From assembly GCA_026392155.1 (NCBI GenBank), contig JAPLCP010000173.1, positions 22,164 through 86,163 on the forward strand: a stretch of 64,000 nucleotides of DNA, written 5' to 3'. The stretch comes from Armatimonadota bacterium. GTDB lineage: Bacteria; Armatimonadota; Armatimonadia; Armatimonadales; Armatimonadaceae. The position numbers were made by a program, and so were the translations under genes. Below, one piece after another: positions 55,989-64,000 of the stretch (its first letter is position 1; the number at the start of each line of letters is the position of its first letter). The notes under the pieces were generated by a model. The model saw only the letters and a program-made list of their open reading frames with translations, had not been told where the DNA came from and searched no databases.

Positions 55989-56109
55989 ACCTCTCCTCGA
56001 TTAGTCCCCCCGGTTGGAGCGGGGGAACTGGAGAGCGCGGCGCTGCAAAGGGCGTGCCGCCCATACAGAATCTTATGGCCCGAAGCGGCCTTTGTAGCTT
56101 TAGCTCATG

Positions 56110-56136
56110 AGCCCCGCCGTTACAATCGGCGGGGCT
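56110..56136. terminator. Bidirectional hairpin between PhyH and sortilin-like genes
   Basis: AGCCCCGCCG (56110-56119) and CGGCGGGGCT (56127-56136) form a perfect 10-bp stem with a 7-nt loop between two convergent genes. Confidence 0.75.
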
Positions 56137-56151
56137 AGCGGTGGGGGGCTC

Positions 56152-59100
56152 TTACTTGAGCTTCTTGGCCTCGCCGATCACTTTCTTCGCCGCCTTGATT
56201 GCCTCTTCTGCCTCGCGCTTGTAGCCGGGGCTAAGCGGCTCGGAGAGGGCGTCTATGTTCTGGGAGACGCGGGAAAGGCGGGTGGTGAGGAGATTGGGAT
56301 TGAGCTGTGGGCGCGGAGTCGGCTGGCCTTCTGCCGCAGACTCTCCGCTTCTCTCCGCCGGGGCGACTGTGGGAGGTGTGGCTGTCGGGGGACGGTTGCC
56401 TGCCTGGGGATCGCCCCCACGAAGCGTCGCGGGAGTACGTCGGTTGGCAGGCGCGTTTCCACCTGCACCGCTCCCGCCGCCGCGCTGGCCTTGACCCCCG
56501 CCGCCACCGCGTTGTCCCTGATTACCACCGCCTGCGGGCGCGATCTGTGCGAGTAGCTCCGTGATGGCCTTGATTTTTCCATCGCGCTTCGGGCTGGCAG
56601 GCTCTTTCTCCAGCGCAGTGCGCTTGGTTGTCAGGGCCGCGCGGGCAGCATCGAGCTCGCCGTAGGTATCGCGCAGCTTTGCAAGCGTGTCGTGGACTTC
56701 CTTGCGCTCCTTGTCGGTTAGATTTACCCGAGGATCATCAAAGACCGTGAGAGGCTGTGTCGAGGACTGATTCGCTACGGTCAGTGTCGCCGTGTAGCTG
56801 CCGGGAAGCAAGCGGGGGGCGGTGGCTCCCCCAAAGCCGCCGCCTTGACCGGGTGTCGCTGAATTTTCGCGGATGTCCCAGCGCAGGAGGTTCCAGCCGG
56901 TTGCGGGCTCTGCCTGGCTCAGGGTACGAACCACTTTCCCCTTGCTGTCTTTGACGGTCAGAGTCGCCGCGCCCTTGATATTTTCGCCCAAGTAGAAGCG
57001 AAACGGACTACCCGTAGTGGGGTTGGGAGCGACATAGATCTTGTGCCCCGTGGTGGCTTTTCGGCTGGCGATGCGGTAGTGAACGGCGGGTTTTGGCGGT
57101 GCAAGCGTCACGGGAGCGAGGCTCAGGGCCTTGGCTTCCAGCGCCCCGATATCGTCCAGGATCCAGATACCGCGTGCGTGGGTCGCGAAGATCAGGTCGT
57201 TGTCGCGGGGGTGGATCTGGATATCGTCCACGGGGATCGAGGCTGGGAAGGGCTTGTCGAAGCGCTCCCAGCTCCCGCCCCGGTTGAAGGAGACATAGGC
57301 ACCGCGCTCAGTTCCGAGAACGAGCAGGTTCGAGGCGCGGGGATGGTCCCGTATGACACTGACCGTGGCTCCCTCCGGCAGGCTGCTGGTGAGTTTCTTC
57401 CAGGTCGCGCCAAAGTCCTCGGTCACAAAGGCGTAGGGTGTGAAGTCATCGCTGCGGTGACCATCGAAGCTAACATAGCAGCGACCTGCCGCGTACGAGC
57501 TGGCATGGACACGGCTGACATAGGTGCCTTTCGGGACGCCCGGAACCGTGCAGAGAGTCCAGGTCTTGCCGTCGTCTTGAGAGACTTGCACATTGCCATC
57601 ATCGGTTCCCGCCCAGATCACGCCCTCTTTAACGGGGGACTCTGTGACGGTGACAATATAGCCGAAGCCATCTTGCCCATCGTTGCCGGAGAGGGTCTTA
57701 TCGCCTACAGGCTTGCCTAGGATCGGGAGCTTGGTGCGGTCGGGCTTGGTCGTGAGATCGTCGGTTCTGCGCCAGGTGTCGCCCCGATCCAGGGAGATAA
57801 AGAGCTTGTTGCCACCAAAGAGGAGCTTCTTATTGTTGTGCGGTGAGATAAAGATCGGGCTGTTCCAGTCGAACTGGAGCCGCTCGCCAGGCGTCTCCGC
57901 GCGGGGACGAATACTCTTGCTCTCACCCGTGGCTTGGTTGCGCCGTCCAACCGCGCCGCCCTGGCTCTCGGTGTAGATAATGCGCCAGTCGAGCGGATCG
58001 GCCTGTGCGTAGAAGCCATCACCGCCGCCTACATTGAGCCACTCGTCGTTGGTGACCCCGCGCACATCCAGTGTCCGGCTGGGTGCTTCCCAGGTGCCGT
58101 TGTCTTGCAGGCCACCGTAGACATGGTAGGGCAGGCGCATGTCGTAGTGGACTTCGTAGAACTGACTAATGACGATGGTGTTGATAAAGTCCCAGGTCTT
58201 GCCTTGATCCCAGCTTACTTGGATACCGCCATCGCAGCCAAAGAGCAAGTGATCCGAGTCGGCGGGGTTGATCCAGAGTGCGTGGCCATCGGCGTGGACA
58301 CGGGAGAAGGGCGAAGTGAAAGTCTTGGCACCGTCCACGGACATGTAGGTGCTCACGCCCGTCACGTAGACTGTATCCTCATCGTTGGGATCTACGCGAA
58401 TCTGCGAGAAGTACATCGGGCGCGGGTTGGTCGCCGCACGCTTCTCCCAGTTCTCGCCGCCATCGTCCGTGCGCCAGACATTTCCATTGCCCTGTGCGGA
58501 CTGCGTGCCGCCCTTGTTGTCGTTCTCCCACGTGACATAGACAATCTTCGGGTTCTTGGGATAGATCGCGATTCCGATGCGCCCGACTTCGCCGCCTGGC
58601 AAGCCGCCCGAGAGCTTCTTCCAGGTCTTGCCCGCGTCCGTAGTCTTGTAGAGCCCGCCGTCGCTACTGCCACCCACAAACCCGAACGCCGAGCGTCGCC
58701 GGGTGTAGGCCGCTGCGTAGAGCGTGTTCGGGTCTTTCGGGTCCATTGCGACATCGGTGACTCCTGTGTCTTCGTTGATGTAGAGAGACTTTGTCCAGCT
58801 CTTGCCACCGTCGGTGGACTTGTAGAGCCCGCGCTCCGGGTTTGCGCCCCAGAGCTTGCCCAGCGCCGCGACATAGAGCGTGTTGGGGTCTTTGGGGTGC
58901 ACCACGACACGCCCAATGTGCTGGGTCTTCTCCAAACCTAAGTGCTTCCAGGTCTTGCCCGCATCGTCGGACTTGTACATGCCGTAGCCCCAGGAGCTGC
59001 TCTGGCGGTTGTTGGCCTCGCCACTGCCCACATAGACAATATTCGGGTCGCTAGGCGCAATGGCAATATCGCCGATACTGCTGGTCTCGTAGCCATCGAA

Positions 59101-59349
59101 GATACTCTCAAACGTGGTGCCGTTGTTGCTGGTCTTGAAAATACCGCCTGCCGCCGTGGCGACATAGTAGGTCTTGGGGTCGGACTCCACCACTGCAAGG
59201 TCATCAATGCGCCCGCCCATGATCGCGGGGCCAATGTTGCGCCAGCTCAGATCCGTCAAGACAGGGTCGGTCTTGGTATCTTGTGCGAAGAGAGGGGAAG
59301 TAATGAGGCTTAAGCTAAGAATTGTCAAAGGGAGGAAATGGCATTTCAT
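56152..59349 (-). CDS. Large secreted sortilin/VPS10-like beta-propeller protein
   Basis: 1065 residues with a signal peptide ending near SPLFAQ. Many Asp-box motifs of the SxDxGxTW type (KSDDAGKTW, KSTDGGKSW, KTTDAGKTW, RTDDGGENW) indicate two beta-propellers spanning about 30-750. A CBM-like or immunoglobulin-like segment and a coiled, Gly/Gln-rich tail (about 880-1040) with RGGGGGQGQRGGG repeats follow. These proteins are annotated as glycosyl hydrolases but lack clear sialidase catalytic residues, so a binding role is likelier. Confidence 0.88.
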   Translation of the reverse strand: MKCHFLPLTILSLSLITSPLFAQDTKTDPVLTDLSWRNIGPAIMGGRIDDLAVVESDPKTYYVATAAGGIFKTSNNGTTFESIFDGYETSSIGDIAIAPSDPNIVYVGSGEANNRQSSSWGYGMYKSDDAGKTWKHLGLEKTQHIGRVVVHPKDPNTLYVAALGKLWGANPERGLYKSTDGGKSWTKSLYINEDTGVTDVAMDPKDPNTLYAAAYTRRRSAFGFVGGSSDGGLYKTTDAGKTWKKLSGGLPGGEVGRIGIAIYPKNPKIVYVTWENDNKGGTQSAQGNGNVWRTDDGGENWEKRAATNPRPMYFSQIRVDPNDEDTVYVTGVSTYMSVDGAKTFTSPFSRVHADGHALWINPADSDHLLFGCDGGIQVSWDQGKTWDFINTIVISQFYEVHYDMRLPYHVYGGLQDNGTWEAPSRTLDVRGVTNDEWLNVGGGDGFYAQADPLDWRIIYTESQGGAVGRRNQATGESKSIRPRAETPGERLQFDWNSPIFISPHNNKKLLFGGNKLFISLDRGDTWRRTDDLTTKPDRTKLPILGKPVGDKTLSGNDGQDGFGYIVTVTESPVKEGVIWAGTDDGNVQVSQDDGKTWTLCTVPGVPKGTYVSRVHASSYAAGRCYVSFDGHRSDDFTPYAFVTEDFGATWKKLTSSLPEGATVSVIRDHPRASNLLVLGTERGAYVSFNRGGSWERFDKPFPASIPVDDIQIHPRDNDLIFATHARGIWILDDIGALEAKALSLAPVTLAPPKPAVHYRIASRKATTGHKIYVAPNPTTGSPFRFYLGENIKGAATLTVKDSKGKVVRTLSQAEPATGWNLLRWDIRENSATPGQGGGFGGATAPRLLPGSYTATLTVANQSSTQPLTVFDDPRVNLTDKERKEVHDTLAKLRDTYGELDAARAALTTKRTALEKEPASPKRDGKIKAITELLAQIAPAGGGNQGQRGGGGGQGQRGGGSGAGGNAPANRRTPATLRGGDPQAGNRPPTATPPTVAPAERSGESAAEGQPTPRPQLNPNLLTTRLSRVSQNIDALSEPLSPGYKREAEEAIKAAKKVIGEAKKLK

Positions 59350-59385
59350 GCCGCGATTTTACCTGAAATATCCCTCCTCCCCCTA

Positions 59386-59413
59386 CCCCTCCTCACAATC
59401 CTGGGAGGAGGGG
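59386..59413. repeat. Intergenic GC-rich palindrome, copy 2
   Basis: CCCCTCCTCACA-ATCC-TGGGAGGAGGGG, one mismatch in the stem, followed by GTATTATTTTTT, so on the plus strand it resembles a terminator. It lies 14 nt before trpF. Confidence 0.75.
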
Positions 59414-59427
59414 GTATTATTTTTTGG

Positions 59428-60030
59428 ATGCGCGTTAAAATTTGTGGAATTACGAACGTGGAAGATGCCTTGCTGGCCGCCGAGCTAGGAGCCGATGCGC
59501 TAGGCGTCATTGCCGTTCCGGAGACGCCTCGCTATGTGTCTGCAACAGTCGTTGCGCAGATCCGCGCCGTACTGCCGCCGTTCTTGCCGCTGGTCGTGGT
59601 GGCAAAAAATGCCCAGCAAGCCCAGGGCTACGAAAAGAGCGCGGATGCCTTCCAGCTCTACGACGGCCCACTGATTCCCGGCGCTCGCTGCGTCCGTGTG
59701 GTTCGGGTGCGCGACGACTCCAGCCTCGCCGCCGTCGCGCAGGCTGCCGCCGAGCTGGTAAGTGCGGTTCATCTCGATGCCTACCACGAGAAAGCCCTCG
59801 GCGGCGCGGGCGTCGCCTTCGACTGGAGCCTTGCCGTGGCCGCAAAAGCATCGCTTCAAGGCAAGCCTCTGATTCTCGCCGGTGGTCTCACCCCAGAGAA
59901 TGTCGCGGAGGCGATTGCGCTGGTGCAGCCCTATGCCGTAGACATCTCATCGGGCGTGGAGGCGTTTCCGGGAAAGAAAGACCCGCAAAAGCTCCGCGAC
60001 TTCATCGTGGCAGCGAAATCTGCCGGATAA
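59428..60030 (+). CDS. trpF: Phosphoribosylanthranilate isomerase
   Basis: 200 residues from ATG 59428; the frame to 59338 runs back into the divergent exoprotein gene. MRVKICGIT carries the general-base Cys6, and LILAGGLTPENV and AVDISSGVEAFPGKKD give the phosphate-binding loops and the general-acid Asp. It isomerises PRA in tryptophan synthesis. No other trp gene is near, so it is an orphan copy. Confidence 0.93.
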   Translation: MRVKICGITNVEDALLAAELGADALGVIAVPETPRYVSATVVAQIRAVLPPFLPLVVVAKNAQQAQGYEKSADAFQLYDGPLIPGARCVRVVRVRDDSSLAAVAQAAAELVSAVHLDAYHEKALGGAGVAFDWSLAVAAKASLQGKPLILAGGLTPENVAEAIALVQPYAVDISSGVEAFPGKKDPQKLRDFIVAAKSAG

Positions 60031-60036
60031 TAAGCC

Positions 60037-60696
60037 ATGCGTATTGCGCCGTTTACCGAGTCTTGGTCAGATCCGCCGTATATCGAGCACCTAGGGCAGT
60101 TTGTACGCCTCGTGCCCACCAACCCAGCACGCGACAGCCTGGAGCTCTTTACCGCCGCTCATACAGGTGATTTTGAGGCCGTCTGGCGCTACATGACCCA
60201 GGGGCCATTTGAGAGTGAGATGGCATTTCGGCGCTATCTGGAGTCGCTTCAGAGCCGCGACGACTGGCAGCCGTACACCGTGCGGCGCCTGGACAACAGC
60301 GCGACTCTCGGGATGATCTCGGTGATGCGCATCGAGCCGCGCGATGGTGTTGCGGAGCTGGGGAGTATCTGGTACACCCCCAAAGCCCAGCGCACTGCTA
60401 CCAATACCGAGACAATCTATCTCTTGCTCAAGCATCTCTTCGAAGCCTGTGACTACCGGCGCGTCGAGTGGAAGTGCGACTCTCGCAACGAGCGCAGCGC
60501 CGCCGCCGCCCGCCGCCTTGGCTTCGCGTATGAGGGCTGCTTCCGCCAGCACATGATCAGCAAGGGCGTCAGCCGCGACACGCTCTGGTTTGCGATGCTG
60601 GACGGCGAGTGGGAAGCAAAAAAAGCCCACTTCGAGCGCGTACTCTACTCGGGTGAGAGCGTCTCGCTGAGCGAGCTGAATGGAACTCCCCCCTAA
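60037..60696 (+). CDS. GNAT acetyltransferase, RimJ/RimL-like
   Basis: 219 residues. FVRLVPTNPARDSLELFTA, ATLGMISVMRIEPRDGVAELG and ERSAAAARRLGFAYEG follow the RimJ/RimL acetyltransferase pattern, the last being the acetyl-CoA-binding helix with the RLGF motif. Substrates are protein N termini, amino acids or antibiotics. It begins 6 nt after trpF, so the two may be co-transcribed. Two hairpins follow. Confidence 0.88.
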   Translation: MRIAPFTESWSDPPYIEHLGQFVRLVPTNPARDSLELFTAAHTGDFEAVWRYMTQGPFESEMAFRRYLESLQSRDDWQPYTVRRLDNSATLGMISVMRIEPRDGVAELGSIWYTPKAQRTATNTETIYLLLKHLFEACDYRRVEWKCDSRNERSAAAARRLGFAYEGCFRQHMISKGVSRDTLWFAMLDGEWEAKKAHFERVLYSGESVSLSELNGTPP

Positions 60697-60713
60697 CCCC
60701 CGCCAGGCGGGGG
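60697..60713 (+). terminator. GC hairpin after the GNAT gene
   Basis: CCCCCGCC and GGCGGGGG are separated by one base directly after the stop codon. It is immediately followed by the third palindrome copy. Confidence 0.5.
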
Positions 60714-60728
60714 GACAATAAGGAAATT

Positions 60729-60756
60729 CCCCTCCTCCCAGGATTGGGAGGAGGGG
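60729..60756. repeat. Intergenic GC-rich palindrome, copy 3
   Basis: CCCCTCCTCCCA-GGAT-TGGGAGGAGGGG, a perfect 12-bp stem and the inverse orientation of copies 1 and 2 (loop GGAT versus ATCC). It lies between the convergent GNAT and dapF genes. Confidence 0.75.
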
Positions 60757-60769
60757 CAGGGGAGGAGGG

Positions 60770-61615
60770 TTAAAGCTCGATCGTGCCTTCGTAGACGAAG
60801 GCGGCGGAGCCGGTCATGTAGACGTGGTTGTTGATGCCCCACTGGATTCTAAGATCGCCGCCAGGGAGATGGACGAGCACATCGCGGCCCGTGAGGCCGT
60901 TGAGGTGCGCCGCCACTCCAACCGCACACGCACCGGTGCCACAGGCGAGGGTGGGGCCTGCGCCACGCTCCCAGATCTTCATGACAAGCTCATCGCGGCC
61001 CACGAGCTGGGCGGCATGGACATTGGTGCGCTTGGGAAACGCGGGGTGCGTCTCCAGCTTTGGCCCGACGCGCAAGATCAGCTCGTCAGTGGCTTGCTCG
61101 GGGAAGAAGACGATATGAGGGTTGCCCATGGAGACGCCCGTGATGTAGAGCACCTCGCCGTCTAGCTTCAGTGCCTCGTGGAGTACCGGGCCGGAAGGGC
61201 CTTCCATGGGGAGCTGGGCACGCTCTAGGCGCGGCTCGCCCATGTCCACACGCACTTGGGTGACCTTGCTGTCTTCAACCATCAAGTCGAGCATCATGAT
61301 CCCGGCGAGTGTCTCGACAGAGATCTCTGTTTTGGCGGTCAGGCCGCTATCAAAAGCATACTTAGCAAAGCAGCGAATGCCATTGCCGCACATCTCCGCC
61401 TCACTGCCATCTGGGTTGAACATCCGCATGGCAAAGTCTGCCTTCTCGGAGGGGAGGACGGAGATCGTCCCATCCCCTCCAATTCCGAAGCGGCGGTCGC
61501 AGAGCTGCATCGCGGCGTCCTGGATCTGATCAATCGTCGGTGCACCCGGCTGGAGGTGATCGAAAACGGGGAAGTCGTTGCCGATCCCCTGCATCTTGAC
61601 AAAACGAACCGTCAC
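60770..61615 (-). CDS. dapF: Diaminopimelate epimerase
   Basis: 281 residues. Both catalytic Cys are in place: Cys76 in EMCGNGIRC and Cys225 in LACGTGAC. The start is GTG 61615 overlapping the hfq stop by 4 nt. It makes meso-DAP for peptidoglycan and lysine. It is third in the miaA-hfq-dapF transcript. Confidence 0.95.
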   Translation of the reverse strand: MTVRFVKMQGIGNDFPVFDHLQPGAPTIDQIQDAAMQLCDRRFGIGGDGTISVLPSEKADFAMRMFNPDGSEAEMCGNGIRCFAKYAFDSGLTAKTEISVETLAGIMMLDLMVEDSKVTQVRVDMGEPRLERAQLPMEGPSGPVLHEALKLDGEVLYITGVSMGNPHIVFFPEQATDELILRVGPKLETHPAFPKRTNVHAAQLVGRDELVMKIWERGAGPTLACGTGACAVGVAAHLNGLTGRDVLVHLPGGDLRIQWGINNHVYMTGSAAFVYEGTIEL

Positions 61616-61893
61616 TCGGGGGCTTCCTCACTCACGGGGGCAGGCTCGCCTTCTATCGCCGGGCCATTCTCAGGGTGCAGGCGTACGGGGCGCATGGGGA
61701 CAATACTGGTGACAGCACTCTTGTAAACGAGCTGTGTGGGGCGGCCCGGCGACTCCAGCAAGACGGTGAAGGCATCAAAGCCACGCACATGCCCACGGAG
61801 CTGCACCGAGTTGGTCAGGTAGATCGTTACCGCAATGTTATCCTTGCGAACCTGGTTCAGAAAGAGATCCTGAAGCGCTTGTGTTTTATTCAT
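61612..61893 (-). CDS. hfq: RNA chaperone Hfq
   Basis: 93 residues. The Sm1 region (LQDLFLNQVRKDNIAVTIYLTNSVQLRGHVRGFDAFTVLL by position) is canonical. In Sm2 the usual YKHAIST is YKSAVTS, so the proximal-site His is replaced by Ser. The Pro/Glu tail is acidic. It pairs sRNAs with mRNAs. The miaA-hfq order is the widespread one. Confidence 0.93.
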   Translation of the reverse strand: MNKTQALQDLFLNQVRKDNIAVTIYLTNSVQLRGHVRGFDAFTVLLESPGRPTQLVYKSAVTSIVPMRPVRLHPENGPAIEGEPAPVSEEAPE

Positions 61894-62819
61894 ACGGATA
61901 TCCCTATTTCCAGGCGCTCAGCTACGTCCTCTGCCGAGTCGCCCTCTTTAATATTAGTCCAGTTTACGGCTGGATCATTTCGAAACCACGAGAGCTGTCG
62001 TTTTGCGTAGCGCCGTGTGTCCCTCTTGATCATCGCGACTGTGTCCTCTAAGCTAACCTCGTCGCAGTGGAATTGTACCAGATGTCGGTAGCCGAGGCTT
62101 ATCAAGCTCTTCGCATCACGGGGAACGCCTGAGTCGAGAAGCTGGCGCACTTCGGCGATAAAGCCCTCCGTCATCATCTGATCCACCCGCCGATCAATAC
62201 GCTCATACAGCGCCTCACGCTCCCGATCCAGCCCGAGAATCTGCACGCCGGGCTTTAAGATGCCGTGCACGCCCTCCGGTGTGTGAAAGCTGCTCAGTGG
62301 CTGGCCCGTCACCTCGAAGACTTCGAGTGCCCGAATGATGCGCTTACCGTCACCCGGCTGAATCTTCGCCGCTGATGGGGGGTCTATCCCCGTGAGTTTC
62401 GCGTGAAGCCAGGGAGCCCCAAACTCCTCCACCTCCGCCCAGCGCGCCGCGCGGAACTCGGGCTGGGGAGCGGCGGCAGGAATCGAGAGCTCGGAGGTCA
62501 CCGCACGGACGTAGAGCCCGGTGCCACCCAAAAGAATCGGCAGCTTCCCCCGAGAGCGAATCTCGGAGATCGCCGCACTCGCCAAGCGCTCAAAGTCCGT
62601 CATCGTGAAGTCGTCGGTGGGCTCCGCGACATCTATTAGGTGAAAGCGCACCCGCGCTTGTTCGTCTTGAGTGGGCTTGGCGGAGCCAATATCCAGCTTT
62701 TTATAGACCGCCACAGCATCGGCGCTGATCAGCTCTCCGTTCAGCCGCTCCGCCAGCGCGATTCCCACCGCCGTCTTTCCCACCGCCGTCGGCCCCACTA
62801 ATGCAAGAAGTTTTTCCAC
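61890..62819 (-). CDS. miaA: tRNA dimethylallyltransferase
   Basis: 309 residues from GTG 62819. ALVGPTAVGKTAVGIAL is the P-loop, followed by GELISADAVAVYKKLDIGSAKPT, where Asp is catalytic, and FETVTGQ-like motifs (EVTGQPLSSF). It adds the dimethylallyl group to A37 of tRNAs. The frame could begin at ATG 62849, but a TATACT box between favours GTG 62819. It is the first gene of miaA-hfq-dapF. Confidence 0.93.
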   Translation of the reverse strand: MEKLLALVGPTAVGKTAVGIALAERLNGELISADAVAVYKKLDIGSAKPTQDEQARVRFHLIDVAEPTDDFTMTDFERLASAAISEIRSRGKLPILLGGTGLYVRAVTSELSIPAAAPQPEFRAARWAEVEEFGAPWLHAKLTGIDPPSAAKIQPGDGKRIIRALEVFEVTGQPLSSFHTPEGVHGILKPGVQILGLDREREALYERIDRRVDQMMTEGFIAEVRQLLDSGVPRDAKSLISLGYRHLVQFHCDEVSLEDTVAMIKRDTRRYAKRQLSWFRNDPAVNWTNIKEGDSAEDVAERLEIGISV

Positions 62820-62847
62820 GCAAGCAGTATATCGGTACAATAGCGCC
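62820..62847. promoter_or_regulatory. Compact divergent promoters, both leaderless-type
   Basis: Within 28 bp between two divergent starts, TATACT (62826-62831, minus strand) lies 6 nt before miaA GTG 62819, and TACAAT (62836-62841, plus strand) lies 6 nt before the PhyH ATG 62848. The two -10 boxes are separated by 4 bp. Confidence 0.65.
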
Positions 62848-63687
62848 ATGGAATCCGCAAAGCCGCAGGCCCTTGCCTACGTCCCCGACCCCGACGACCT
62901 CACCCAGATCGAGCGCGATCTGCGCTTTTACCCTGCCACGACCCCAGAGCCAAAGGCGCTATCTCTCTCGCAGCTCGCGCACTACAACCAGCACGGCTAC
63001 ATCCGCCCCGTCCCGATCTTCACCAACGGCGAAATCTCCGCGCTCCGTGCCCGCTTCGACGACGTGCTTGCCCAGACCCTCGCCTCCGGCGGAAGCAGCT
63101 ACTCCATTGCCACGGCGCACCGAAAGCACGCCTTCGTCTACGATATTCTCAAGCACCCCAAGATAATCGCGGCGGTCTGCGATATCCTCGGCCCCGACGT
63201 GATTGGCTGGGGCGCGCACTTCTTCTGCAAGCTGCCCCACGACGGCAAGAAAGTGGACTGGCACCAAGACGCCGTGTTCTGGCCACTGACCCCGAGCAAA
63301 ACCGTCACCGTCTGGCTGGCCATCGACGACGCCGACCCCGAGAACGCCAACATGCGCTTCATCCCCGGCTCGCACGTCCACGGCCCTGTGATGCACCTGC
63401 CCTCCAGCGCCGCCGAGGACAACGTCCTCAACCTGAAAATCGAAAACGCCGAGCAGTTCGGCGACACCCCCGTAGACGATAGCCTCAAAGCGGGCGAAGC
63501 CTCCCTCCACTCGGATTTATTGCTCCACGGCTCCGAGCCCAATACTTCGGGCCGCCGCCGCTGCGGCCTCACCCTCCGCTACTGCGCCGCTGAGGTAAAA
63601 GCCCATCTCGGCTGGGACGACAAAGGAATCGTCGTGGCGGGAGAAGATCGGGCAGGCAACTGGAAAAACGCGGCACGGCCAGAGTAA
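62848..63687 (+). CDS. Phytanoyl-CoA dioxygenase family protein 2
   Basis: 279 residues. The iron ligands are WHQDAVF (His139, Asp141) and LLLHGSEPN (His227); Arg in RRRCGLTLRY binds 2-oxoglutarate. It is more like the PhyH proteins of secondary metabolism than the copy at 55194. An unusual N-terminal extension (to about residue 38) precedes the fold. Leaderless-type promoter. The substrate is unknown. Confidence 0.9.
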   Translation: MESAKPQALAYVPDPDDLTQIERDLRFYPATTPEPKALSLSQLAHYNQHGYIRPVPIFTNGEISALRARFDDVLAQTLASGGSSYSIATAHRKHAFVYDILKHPKIIAAVCDILGPDVIGWGAHFFCKLPHDGKKVDWHQDAVFWPLTPSKTVTVWLAIDDADPENANMRFIPGSHVHGPVMHLPSSAAEDNVLNLKIENAEQFGDTPVDDSLKAGEASLHSDLLLHGSEPNTSGRRRCGLTLRYCAAEVKAHLGWDDKGIVVAGEDRAGNWKNAARPE

Positions 63688-63708
63688 GCTTCTGCAGAAA
63701 ACTATACC

Positions 63709-63888
63709 ATGGAATATTTGCAACGAAACGTCGAAACATTCGAAGAAATATTGAAAGACCTACAATTTATGGGGCCTTGTCTTGGGATCATTCTTATGGA
63801 TGGTTCGAAAATTGGTATTTTTGAAGACTGGATAAAAGAACGGGATTTTGAGGGGATTGATAACCATTGGTGCGCATCTCGCTGTTGA
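63709..63888 (+). CDS. Hypothetical small protein
   Basis: 59 residues from ATG 63709 (MEYLQRNVETFEEILKDLQF at the start). No ribosome site. Base composition is clearly AT-richer than in all neighbours, pointing to a recently acquired segment, and the window edge cuts the context. No family recognised; it may not be translated. Confidence 0.35.
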   Translation: MEYLQRNVETFEEILKDLQFMGPCLGIILMDGSKIGIFEDWIKERDFEGIDNHWCASRC

Positions 63889-63961
63889 GAGGTGCTGATA
63901 TTTCTTGAGCCAAGTGACTTGCGATAGGATGAGTTGTCTAAACAATTCCTGGAGCAAATCA

Positions 63962-64000
63962 CTTGACCCTCACTGATTTTATCGCCACTTTGTTCTTTCA
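63962..64000 (+). CDS. Possible 5' end of a further gene
   Basis: TTG 63962 with CTGGAG about 10 nt upstream opens a frame (LTLTDFIATLFF) that runs off the window. Too short to assign. Confidence 0.2.

Overview
The window is about 64 kb of a GC-rich (roughly 60 %) bacterial chromosome that is almost entirely coding. The organism has an outer membrane (TolC-type channel, RND pump, lipoproteins), a fused SecDF, Hfq, the meso-DAP pathway enzyme DapF and menaquinone-type genes. It also has large beta-propeller exoproteins, phytanoyl-CoA-dioxygenase-like proteins and an intracellular-looking arabinoxylan locus. This mixture suggests Armatimonadota or a related soil or plant-litter lineage. That placement is an inference from gene content; no rRNA is present.

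Layout. 1-8.8 kb: the end of a YfhO-like membrane protein, a STAS anti-anti-sigma factor, a branched-chain-amino-acid-type ABC importer without its ATPases, a NYN-LOTUS ribonuclease-like protein, a DUF697 membrane protein and a convergent eukaryote-like WGR-PARP. 9-20.6 kb: housekeeping genes mostly on the minus strand (sugar kinase, recJ, secDF, map, ABC ATPase, oxidoreductase, prenyl synthase, ubiE), with a mazEF pair and a nucleotidyltransferase/small-protein pair. 20.7-21.7 kb: tRNA-Asn followed by remnants of a recombinase, a VRR-NUC nuclease and an outer-membrane protein. 21.7-29.7 kb: a tolC/adaptor/RND efflux operon divergent from a response-regulator/histidine-kinase pair. 29.7-30.7 kb: a gene graveyard (PAP2 phosphatase and IS3 transposase remnants).

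30.7-41.6 kb: a TPR lipoprotein, then an arabinoxylan locus: GH10 xylanase fused to a CE1 esterase, LacI regulator, GNAT protein, GH51 arabinofuranosidase, secreted esterase and GH43 enzyme. The two outward promoters share one palindromic element, which is the probable LacI-family operator. 41.6-51.6 kb: tyrS, a VKOR/DsbA disulfide pair with two phosphatases, small orphans, purB, proA-proB and a larA-like gene. 51.7-64 kb: a ParA/BY-kinase-like protein with an altered P-loop, two PhyH proteins, a large sortilin-like exoprotein, orphan trpF, GNAT, and a miaA-hfq-dapF operon.

Regulatory structure is unusually readable. At least six genes have a TANNNT -10 box only 6-7 nt before the start codon, which implies leaderless transcripts. 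The ubiE operon carries a perfect 26-bp CRP/FNR-like palindrome just downstream of its -10 box. A GC-rich palindrome recurs three times between genes.
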